The notes below the pieces were generated by a model, which worked only from the letters and a program-made list of their open reading frames with translations, was not told the origin of the DNA and ran no database searches. Source: Ruminococcaceae bacterium UBA3329 (GTDB lineage: Bacteria > Bacillota > Clostridia > Oscillospirales > Acutalibacteraceae). Taken from it: DNA of 14,623 bases. The translations under genes and the position numbers were made by a program. The stretch covers positions 1-14,623 of the forward strand of contig DERX01000102.1 of assembly GCA_002361875.1 (NCBI GenBank), given 5' to 3'. Below, piece by piece: positions 1-6,228 of the stretch; within the stretch, counting starts at the first letter, position 1; each line of letters begins with the position of its first letter.

Positions 1-1492
1 TCTTCATTGTCGGGAACAATAAAACATCTCTTATAGCGGGGGAATTTGTGAGGAGCATTACAAGTCTGTCAATGCCGTAGCCGATGCCGCCTGTTGGGGG
101 CATACCTATTTCAAGAGCATTGAGGAAATCCTCGTCAGTGTGGTTTGCCTCTTCGTCACCTGCCGCTGCCGCAGCGTCCTGAAGTTTAAAGCGTTCGCGC
201 TGGTCAATCGGGTCGTTAAGCTCTGAATAAGCGTTGCACATTTCCCATCCGTTTATAAACAGTTCAAAACGCTCAACATATTCGGGCTTTTCGGGTTTTC
301 TCTTTGTAAGCGGAGAAATGTCAACGGGGTGGTCCATAATAAATGTGGGCTGAATAAGGTTTGCTTCGCAGAACTCTTCAAAGAAAAGATTGAGAATATC
401 GCCTTTTTTGTGCCTGTCCTCAAATTCAATATGGTGCTCTTTGGCAATCTTCTTTGCCTCTTCGTCGTCCTTTATTTCATCAAAATCAACGCCTGCATAT
501 TTCTTAACAGCGTCAATCATTGTAAGGCGCTCAAACGGCTTGCCGAGGTCAATCTGATGCTCGCCGTATGTGATTTCGGTAGAACCGCAAACCTCATTTG
601 CAAGATAGCGGAACATGTTTTCAGTCAAATCCATCATGCCGTGATAGTCGGTATAAGCCTGATAAAGCTCCATAAGTGTAAATTCGGGGTTGTGACGTGT
701 GTCAACGCCCTCATTACGGAAAACTCTGCCGATTTCATAAACCTTTTCAAGTCCGCCGACAATAAGGCGCTTTAAATAAAGCTCAAGAGAAATACGAAGC
801 TTAACATCTTCATCAAGTGCATTGTAATGCGTTTCAAAGGGTCTTGCCGCCGCACCGCCTGCATTTGAAACGAGCATAGGAGTTTCAACCTCCATAAAGC
901 CCTGCTCGTCAAGGTAACGGCGGATTGAAGAAATTACCTTACTGCGCTTGATAAATGTGTCCTTAACCTCGGGATTTACTATAAGGTCAAGGTAACGCTG
1001 ACGGTAACGTGTGTCTGTATTTGTAAGACCGTGGAACTTTTCGGGAAGAGAAAGAAGTGACTTTGAAAGAAGTCTTATTTCCTGTGCATGAATGGAAATT
1101 TCCTCGGTTCTTGTTTTGAAAACAAAGCCTTTAATTTCAATAATATCGCCTATATCCCATGATTTTTTGAATGAAGTATAATTCTCCTCACCCACATCGT
1201 TAATTGAAATGTAGGACTGTATTCTGCCGAGCTTGTCCTGAATTGTGGCAAAGCTTGCCTTGCCCATAATGCGCCTTGCAATCATTCTCCCGCAGACAGA
1301 AACGGTTTTGCCCTCAAGCTCATCATAATTCTCTTTTATTTCAATGCTTTCATGGGTTTGATTTGCCGTGGTAATCTGAAACGGGTCTTTGCCTGCATCC
1401 TGCATAGCTTTGAGCTTGTCAATACGAATCTGTCTGTATTCATTAACATCTATTTCTTCAGTTGCAGGTGTATTCTTATTATTCTCTGCCAT
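1..1492 (-). CDS. lysS: Lysyl-tRNA synthetase, class II (3' end cut by window edge)
   Basis: Charges tRNA-Lys with lysine in the cytoplasm, using ATP. The frame is open from an ATG at 1492-1490 to the left edge and gives 497 residues with no stop. Bacterial LysS is usually about 490-505 residues, so probably only a few codons are missing. An N-terminal OB-fold anticodon-binding region covers roughly residues 60-150. The class II core then shows motif 1 with the LysRS-typical NAGGAAARPFETHYN (about 210-224), motif 2 with RVFRNEGVDTRHNPEFTLME (about 257-275) and motif 3 with GIGYGIDRLVMLLT (about 469-482). A strong AAAGGAGAG ribosome binding site lies just upstream of the start. It follows greA, a common pairing in Firmicutes, but a terminator-like hairpin sits between them, so its expression probably depends partly on read-through. 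The identification is near certain; the exact C-terminus cannot be seen. Confidence 0.97.
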   Translation of the reverse strand, partial: MAENNKNTPATEEIDVNEYRQIRIDKLKAMQDAGKDPFQITTANQTHESIEIKENYDELEGKTVSVCGRMIARRIMGKASFATIQDKLGRIQSYISINDVGEENYTSFKKSWDIGDIIEIKGFVFKTRTEEISIHAQEIRLLSKSLLSLPEKFHGLTNTDTRYRQRYLDLIVNPEVKDTFIKRSKVISSIRRYLDEQGFMEVETPMLVSNAGGAAARPFETHYNALDEDVKLRISLELYLKRLIVGGLEKVYEIGRVFRNEGVDTRHNPEFTLMELYQAYTDYHGMMDLTENMFRYLANEVCGSTEITYGEHQIDLGKPFERLTMIDAVKKYAGVDFDEIKDDEEAKKIAKEHHIEFEDRHKKGDILNLFFEEFCEANLIQPTFIMDHPVDISPLTKRKPEKPEYVERFELFINGWEMCNAYSELNDPIDQRERFKLQDAAAAAGDEEANHTDEDFLNALEIGMPPTGGIGYGIDRLVMLLTNSPAIRDVLLFPTMK

Positions 1493-1518
1493 TTTTAACT
1501 CTCCTTTACCGAAATTAT

Positions 1519-1544
1519 GAAAACAGGGCGGTTACCGCCCCGTT
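1519..1544 (-). terminator. Terminator-like hairpin between greA and lysS
   Basis: Bases 1522-1531 pair with 1535-1544 (10 bp including one G-U pair, GC-rich centre GGGCGG/CCGCCC, 3-base loop). On the minus strand the stem runs into a short T-run (GTTTTC). It lies 25 bases after the greA stop and a few bases before the lysS ribosome binding site. The weak T-tract suggests partial termination or protection of the greA 3' end rather than a full stop; that reading is inferred. Confidence 0.55.
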
Positions 1545-1568
1545 AATCTTGTATGACGAACATTAAAA

Positions 1569-2036
1569 TTATTTTAAAATGGCGGTTATTTTAAACTGAA
1601 GCTGGCCTGAAGGAACTTCAACTAATACTTTGTCGCCCTTTTTGTGACCGATAAGTGCTTTACCTACGGGGGATTCGTCGGAAATTTTACCGTTTACGGG
1701 GTCAGCCTGTGCAAAGCCGACGATTGTATATGTGAATTCATTTTTCTTTTTGTCCTGAACGGTTACTGTTGAACCGATGTGAACATTCTCTGTTCCGAGA
1801 GAGTCAACGTCAATAATCTTTGCATGTTTAACTATATTCTCAATTTCATTGATTCTGGCTTCAAGCTTTGCCTGGTCACTCATCGCTTCATCATATTCTG
1901 AGTTTTCGGAAAGGTCGCCGAAGCTTCTTGCTACTTTAATTTTCTCTGCGGCTTCTTTTCTGCCGACTGTTTTTAACTGTTCAAGCTCTGCCTCAAGTTC
2001 TCTTAAAGCCTCTATGGTAAGTTGTGTTTCTGCCAC
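1569..2036 (-). CDS. greA: Transcription elongation factor GreA
   Basis: GreA enters the secondary channel of backtracked RNA polymerase and stimulates cleavage of the nascent RNA so that elongation resumes. The 155-residue length matches the family (about 155-160). Residues 1-75 form the N-terminal coiled coil with the signature FGDLSENSEYDEA. The acidic tip residues D41 and E44 fall at the same numbers as the functional pair in E. coli GreA. Residues from about 80 to 155 form the FKBP-like C-terminal domain that binds polymerase. The start is GTG at 2036-2034 (reads GTG GCA GAA), with AAAGGAG ideally spaced 9 bases upstream. A consensus promoter at 2111-2139 drives it, and lysS follows. No unusual residues were noticed. 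Confidence 0.97.
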   Translation of the reverse strand: MAETQLTIEALRELEAELEQLKTVGRKEAAEKIKVARSFGDLSENSEYDEAMSDQAKLEARINEIENIVKHAKIIDVDSLGTENVHIGSTVTVQDKKKNEFTYTIVGFAQADPVNGKISDESPVGKALIGHKKGDKVLVEVPSGQLQFKITAILK

Positions 2037-2058
2037 GATAAAAAACTCCTTTCATTTT

Positions 2059-2098
2059 CCGTGAAAAAGCACACGGTAACAAAGGCATTTAATATGCC
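2059..2098 (-). promoter_or_regulatory. Two small hairpins in the greA 5' untranslated region
   Basis: Downstream of the predicted transcription start (about 2104) are two inverted repeats: GGCAT/ATGCC (2094-2098 with 2084-2088, 5-base loop) and CCGTG/CACGG (2072-2076 with 2059-2063, 8-base loop). Both lie upstream of the AAAGGAG ribosome binding site and leave it free. They could stabilise the 5' end of the mRNA or be a regulatory leader; I recognise no known riboswitch or leader family. Confidence 0.4.
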
Positions 2099-2110
2099 AT
2101 ATATTAAAAT

Positions 2111-2139
2111 ATTATATTAAAAAATTGCCCGTATGTCAA
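2111..2139 (-). promoter_or_regulatory. Perfect-consensus sigma-A promoter for greA(-lysS)
   Basis: On the minus strand, TTGACA (2134-2139) and TATAAT (2111-2116) are separated by exactly 17 bases (2117-2133). All twelve hexamer positions match the housekeeping consensus, predicting strong constitutive transcription. The -35 box overlaps the TGA stop of the preceding 190-residue ORF. Confidence 0.85.
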
Positions 2140-2708
2140 GCAAAATAAACATTTCCGACGCTCTTTTTTTCTCCGTTCACCGTTACAAAATCAAAACGGC
2201 ACTCCCCTATCGCAAAAACTCCGCAAAGCTCATACAGTGCGGCGGCAAAAATATATTGTTCAATTTCAGAAGGCTTCAATGAACGGTAATGTTCAGCTAA
2301 ATTAAAATCATTTCTGTCTTTTCCAATTTCGATTACATTTTCACGGTATGTAATTATTCCGTTTTTTTCGTCATACAAGGCTTTGTCACCGATTTGTTGA
2401 AGCATAAAATCCGCAGTATTAGCAAGGAGTTTTTTATACAGCAAATCGCTGTTAAATCTGCCTATTCCTTTGATTTCCGGCAGTATTATATTATCGCTTA
2501 CCAACAGCCTTTGAGCACACCGCCCAACCTCAAAAATCACCCGTTCAAAGTCAATTCCTTTTTTGCCCGTGTTCACAGTTAAATGATAAAAAGGTGCGCC
2601 GTGCAATACCGGCACTGTTAAAAGAGTGTAGCTGTCTTTTTTTAATTTTCCGAGAAGCTTTTCCGAAATATTGTCTTCTCTTCTTTTTACTGTCAGCACA
2701 CAGAACAT
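2136..2708 (-). CDS. Unrecognised 190-residue protein
   Basis: I do not recognise this family. The product is 190 residues, with no obvious signal peptide, membrane segment, metal motif or nucleotide-binding loop. It looks soluble and of mixed alpha/beta composition. The first 60 residues contain a beta-rich segment around LLTVPVLHGAPFYHLTVN. The middle (about 75-110) is predicted helical, and the end (about 150-190) has a segment AALYELCGVFAIGECRFDFV followed by a short basic stretch. The ATG at 2708 has an excellent GGGGTGA ribosome binding site 6 bases upstream, but that site is the 3' arm of a hairpin (2715-2744). No separate promoter is evident, so it is probably expressed by read-through from the ftsEX cluster. 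Codon use looks like its neighbours, which argues for a real gene. It could be lineage-specific and linked to cell-wall work only by position. Confidence 0.75.
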   Translation of the reverse strand: MFCVLTVKRREDNISEKLLGKLKKDSYTLLTVPVLHGAPFYHLTVNTGKKGIDFERVIFEVGRCAQRLLVSDNIILPEIKGIGRFNSDLLYKKLLANTADFMLQQIGDKALYDEKNGIITYRENVIEIGKDRNDFNLAEHYRSLKPSEIEQYIFAAALYELCGVFAIGECRFDFVTVNGEKKSVGNVYFA

Positions 2709-2710
2709 AT

Positions 2711-2744
2711 AAAATCACCCCTGCACAGTATATGCAAGGGGTGA
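2711..2744 (-). terminator. Terminator-like hairpin holding the RBS of the next gene
   Basis: Starting 14 bases after the S41 stop codon, TCACCCC (2738-2744) pairs with GGGGTGA (2715-2721), and an inner TGCA/TGCA pair follows across a one-base bulge, leaving a 7-base loop. A T-run TTTTAT follows directly and leads into the ATG of the 190-residue protein. It therefore resembles a weak intrinsic terminator, while its 3' arm is also the ribosome binding site of the next gene. Dual function is inferred. Confidence 0.6.
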
Positions 2745-2758
2745 ATTATGTTATGCTG

Positions 2759-3964
2759 TTAAGAATTGGTTATTATGCTGAAAGCTTTTTGATACTGCGC
2801 ATCCTCTTCAAGAGAAAGCATAGGCAGTCTTTCATTCTGTTCAGCCGAAAGGGCAACCTCATAATCACATTTCAGCCCTTTTCCGTCATAGCTTTCGCTC
2901 TTATAAGGCAAAATCTTTGCAACGGTAAGCTTTACCGCGCCGCCATCTGAAAGCTCAAATATTTTTTGCATTGTGCCGTTTCCTGCGGTAGTTGTACCAA
3001 TAAGCGTAGCTTTGCCGAAGTCGCGCAAATCGCAGGCAAAAAGCTCCGACGCACCCGAAGTATCTGAATTTACAAGCACGCACAAAGACAAAGAAATCGA
3101 TTCTGAATCGGATGTAAATGTCTCAATTGTGTTTCCGTTTTTATCAATCGCCGTGGCAAGTGCGCCAGTTCCTTCAGTTGCTACGGGAACAATAAGGTCA
3201 ATACAAGCGGTAGCATACGGCACCAAACCGTCGGAATTTCCACGCACATCAAAAATAACGGAAGACACTGACTTTTCACTCATAAAATTAATAGCTTTTT
3301 TCAACTCTTCGGCTGTATTTTTATAAAAAGAAACTATTTTTATGTAACCGACATTCTCATTCATTATACTGTAATAAACGGTTTGTGCGGTATATCCCTT
3401 TGCAACCTTAACTGTTTTTTCTTCTTTATTATGAACAAATGTAACGGTAACTTCAGTTAATTTGCCACCCTCTAAATTTTGTATAAGACCGGCCGCATTC
3501 AGGGCAGTCACCTTTGTGCCGTCAATTTCGGTTATAATATCGCCTTTATTCATCCCCTGAATCTTCGCAGGTGAAGAATCAGCAATCTCGGAAATATAAA
3601 TTCCGCCGCTTTTTGCATCATACACAGGAATAATTCCAATGCCGCCCTTTGTTCCTTTTTCAAGCTGTTTGTACTGAACATACTCTTCAGCATTCATATA
3701 TGCGCTATACCTGTCGCCTAAACCGTCAATATAGCCTTTTGAAATCATTGAGTTGAGAAGATTTTCGTTAATTTCTCCGTAATAATTTTCACGGATTGCA
3801 TCATCAATTTCAGAAAGACCCGAATACATTCCCGAGCGGTCGGAAACATCTTTAATAAGGTTGTTATAAGTCAGCATCGAAACGGCCATTGTTACCGTGA
3901 CCGCCAATGCAACCGAAATAAATATCAAAGAAAAAGTGAGCCCTAAAGGAACTTTCTTATTCAA
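2759..3964 (-). CDS. S41 (CtpA/CtpB-like) PDZ protein, probable pseudoprotease
   Basis: This is a 401-residue member of the C-terminal processing peptidase family, anchored by one N-terminal membrane segment (about 9-31) with the rest outside. A PDZ domain spans about 105-188 (GIGI, then GMNKGDIITEIDGTKV). The S41 core spans about 195-375. Family enzymes use a Ser/Lys dyad helped by Gln. Aligned to the Prc/CtpB pattern SASASE...GKGxxQ, this protein reads TSGASE...GNGTMQ. Gly304 (codon GGT, 3055-3053) therefore replaces the nucleophile, and Asn329 (AAC, 2980-2978) replaces the general base. Their spacing of 25 residues equals that of E. coli Prc, and Gln333 is kept. The usual RxNPGG is also changed to RGNSDG. 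The start is TTG at 3964, because an in-frame TGA lies three codons upstream and AAAGGA sits 10 bases before it. It follows the M23 gene by 16 bases. A scaffold or substrate-binding role is inferred. Confidence 0.88.
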   Translation of the reverse strand: MNKKVPLGLTFSLIFISVALAVTVTMAVSMLTYNNLIKDVSDRSGMYSGLSEIDDAIRENYYGEINENLLNSMISKGYIDGLGDRYSAYMNAEEYVQYKQLEKGTKGGIGIIPVYDAKSGGIYISEIADSSPAKIQGMNKGDIITEIDGTKVTALNAAGLIQNLEGGKLTEVTVTFVHNKEEKTVKVAKGYTAQTVYYSIMNENVGYIKIVSFYKNTAEELKKAINFMSEKSVSSVIFDVRGNSDGLVPYATACIDLIVPVATEGTGALATAIDKNGNTIETFTSDSESISLSLCVLVNSDTSGASELFACDLRDFGKATLIGTTTAGNGTMQKIFELSDGGAVKLTVAKILPYKSESYDGKGLKCDYEVALSAEQNERLPMLSLEEDAQYQKAFSIITNS

Positions 3965-3980
3965 ATCAAATCAATCCTTT

Positions 3981-5330
3981 TTATCCTATCGGTGAAACGT
4001 ACCCGCCGTTTGCTCTCTGAAGATAATTTTCAGGAGCTACCTGTGAGCCGTTAACAAGAACCTCAAAATGAAGATGCGGTCCCGTTACAGCTGCACCGGT
4101 GCTACCCACATAAGCTATTACCTGTCCTTGAGTTACCTTTGCACCTTTACCTACTGCTAACGAACTGCAATGGAAATATCGTGTGGACACACCGTTGCCG
4201 TGGTCAATAACAACATAGTTACCTCCCGTTGACTGGTATGCCGACGCTAAAACAGTTCCGTTTGCAACGGCATAAATCGGTCTGTTAAGAGAAGAACCGC
4301 CTCTTGAACCCATATCAGTAGCTCTGTTATGATAGCCACGTTTAGCATGATTCCAAGAATATTCTCTTATTTCAACTGCCGCTCCCTGAAGCGGGCAGAT
4401 AAGACCTTTGGTCGAAACCATAAATTTATGAGATGCATTGGATGAGTTAACTGAACCGTCACCTGTTGAAGTGTTTAGTTTGCCGAGCTGAATCTCAAAG
4501 CTTTCCATATCTTTATTAGCTTTTTCTATCATTTGCTGATAACGGTCACTTTGCTGATTAAGAGAACCGATGTAACTGTTTACCATATTGATTTTTGACT
4601 GAATTGAAGCAACCTTTTGGTCTACAACGGCTTTATTCTTTTTAACCGTTTCCCTTGAAGCATCAAGCTCTGCACGCTGACTGTCAAGTAAAACCTTGCT
4701 TTCTTCCAAATCAGCTTTTTTCTTATCAAGTTCTTCAATCATTTTATTAAGCTCGCTGATTGATGTCCTCAAGCTGTCAACAATTTCATTGTCATGCTTT
4801 GCAACCTGGTAAACGAGTTCTGAACGCTCAATAAAATCGGAAAAATCTTTAGCAGAAAGAAAGACCTCAAGCATAGACGTTTCGCCTGCCATATAAATTG
4901 CACAAAGTCTTTCCGAAAGACGCTCATAAGCCTCGTTTATTTCAATTTTCTTTTCGGCAGTCTGTTTATTTATCTTTTCAATGCTGTCTTCAAGATTTTT
5001 AATTTTTGCTTCAAATTCAGCAATTTCACCGTCAAGAGTTGATATTTTTTCATTAAGCTCATCAATTTGCTGACCCAAAAGAGCAACTGTGTCATCATAA
5101 GCATGTATCTGCTTTTGAAGCTCATCAATATACTCGTCCTGCTTGTCCGCATTACCTTGAAGGGAGTCAATTTTCTGCTGATATTGCTCAATCTCTTTTT
5201 CCTTCTGCGCAATTTCTGCATTAAGATTTGCTGCTATCTCCTCTTTAGATACTGCAAAGCCGTTAAGCGGGATTAAACAAAGAATAACCAATGAAAGCAA
5301 AACAGCAACAGTCTTTTTAATTATCCTCAC
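3981..5330 (-). CDS. Secreted coiled-coil M23 (LytM-type) peptidoglycan hydrolase, probable FtsEX partner
   Basis: The 449-residue protein has a signal peptide (about 1-26, basic start, hydrophobic 7-21, cleavage near GFA). Long coiled coils at about 30-145 and 185-285 flank a hydrophobic segment (144-180, CAIYMAGETSMLEVFLSAKD), the layout seen in PcsB/CwlO/EnvC-type FtsEX partners. The C-terminal M23 domain (about 310-440) should cleave peptide cross-bridges. Zinc ligands are H334, D339 and H421 (GPHLHFEV), with catalytic H387 (RYFH) and H419. The first motif is H-x4-D rather than the standard H-x3-D, a one-residue insertion; the other spacings match LytM closely. The GTG start at 5330 lies inside the ftsX 3' end (14-base overlap) with GGAGG 8 bases upstream, so translation is probably coupled to FtsX. 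Catalytic activity is likely but not certain; an EnvC-like amidase activator is the alternative. Confidence 0.93.
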   Translation of the reverse strand: MRIIKKTVAVLLSLVILCLIPLNGFAVSKEEIAANLNAEIAQKEKEIEQYQQKIDSLQGNADKQDEYIDELQKQIHAYDDTVALLGQQIDELNEKISTLDGEIAEFEAKIKNLEDSIEKINKQTAEKKIEINEAYERLSERLCAIYMAGETSMLEVFLSAKDFSDFIERSELVYQVAKHDNEIVDSLRTSISELNKMIEELDKKKADLEESKVLLDSQRAELDASRETVKKNKAVVDQKVASIQSKINMVNSYIGSLNQQSDRYQQMIEKANKDMESFEIQLGKLNTSTGDGSVNSSNASHKFMVSTKGLICPLQGAAVEIREYSWNHAKRGYHNRATDMGSRGGSSLNRPIYAVANGTVLASAYQSTGGNYVVIDHGNGVSTRYFHCSSLAVGKGAKVTQGQVIAYVGSTGAAVTGPHLHFEVLVNGSQVAPENYLQRANGGYVSPIG

Positions 5331-6228
5331 TGATAACGCCTCCCTGCTCTTTCAGGTACTTGCCCATTGAAATAAGACTTCCGACAGAACCCGTAAATAC
5401 ACCTATTGCAGCAAAAATTCCGAGTATATACCAAGCGTAATCCCAAAATTCTACAAGCTTAAACTGAGCAATAAGACCCGAACAGATATACTGTACACCG
5501 GAATAAATTCCTATAAGCACAACAAATGAAACCAAGCAAGAAATAATACCTAAAACTATACCCTCAATCATAAACGGCCAACGAATAAACCAATTTGTTG
5601 CGCCGACAGCCTTCATAATGCTTATTTCAAGCTTTCTTGAGAACATTGTTATTCTTATTGTATTTGAAATGATAAACAGCGAAACAATAAACAACAGAGA
5701 TACTATTCCTATGCTGATAATTGTTACTGCCTTTCTTATATTAACAAGCTTTGAAGCAATATCACTGTTTTCACGGACACGCTGAACGCCTTCAATAGCC
5801 TTCAGCTGAGCAACGGTGTTATCAAACCGGCTGAGGTCTTTAACAACTACCTTATAAGCATCGGGAAGAGGATTTGCCTCTAATCCGTCTAAAAGTGCAG
5901 CATCCGCTCCCATATCCTCACGCTGAGCCATTAAAGCGTCATCCTTCGGAACGAATACGCAGCTTTCTATATTTTCAAGAACTTTAATTTTATTGCCGAT
6001 TACGCTTACCTCTTCATCGGTTGCATCATTTTCGGCAAATACCATAATAACATTCTGATTTTCAACATTATCGAGAAGAGAGTTTATATTAAAGAATATC
6101 ATCGCACCAAGACCTATAATCACAAGGCACGCCATAAGAACGGCTATAGACGCAAATGACATTAACTTGTTAACCCAAACACTCCTGAAGCCTTCTTTTG
6201 TGAGATATTTAAGACTTGCGCCTTTCAT
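5317..6228 (-). CDS. ftsX: Cell division ABC transporter-like membrane protein FtsX
   Basis: This is the membrane half of FtsEX. It transmits the ATPase state of FtsE across the membrane to a peptidoglycan hydrolase and is not known to transport a solute. At 303 residues it has the usual size and topology: a cytoplasmic N-terminus, TM1 (about 23-46), a large external domain (about 47-166) that should dock the hydrolase, then TM2-TM4 (about 167-190, 219-243, 265-287). The conserved cytoplasmic coupling loop RKLEISIMKAVGATNWFIRW (199-218) is the FtsX signature and contacts FtsE. The ATG at 6228 overlaps the ftsE stop in an ATGA, with GGAGGTGA just upstream, indicating coupled, near-stoichiometric synthesis. 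The M23 gene starts within its last codons, which fits that protein being its partner. Confidence 0.97.
   Translation of the reverse strand: MKGASLKYLTKEGFRSVWVNKLMSFASIAVLMACLVIIGLGAMIFFNINSLLDNVENQNVIMVFAENDATDEEVSVIGNKIKVLENIESCVFVPKDDALMAQREDMGADAALLDGLEANPLPDAYKVVVKDLSRFDNTVAQLKAIEGVQRVRENSDIASKLVNIRKAVTIISIGIVSLLFIVSLFIISNTIRITMFSRKLEISIMKAVGATNWFIRWPFMIEGIVLGIISCLVSFVVLIGIYSGVQYICSGLIAQFKLVEFWDYAWYILGIFAAIGVFTGSVGSLISMGKYLKEQGGVISEDN

Noticed and set aside
329..775. 148-codon open frame on the plus strand
   Set aside because: It lies wholly antisense to lysS, whose class II synthetase motifs are unmistakable; the plus-strand translation resembles no protein and has no ribosome binding site.
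2973..3326. 117-codon open frame on the plus strand over the S41 gene
   Set aside because: It is antisense to the S41 core, and Ser-rich composition without an RBS marks it as a shadow.
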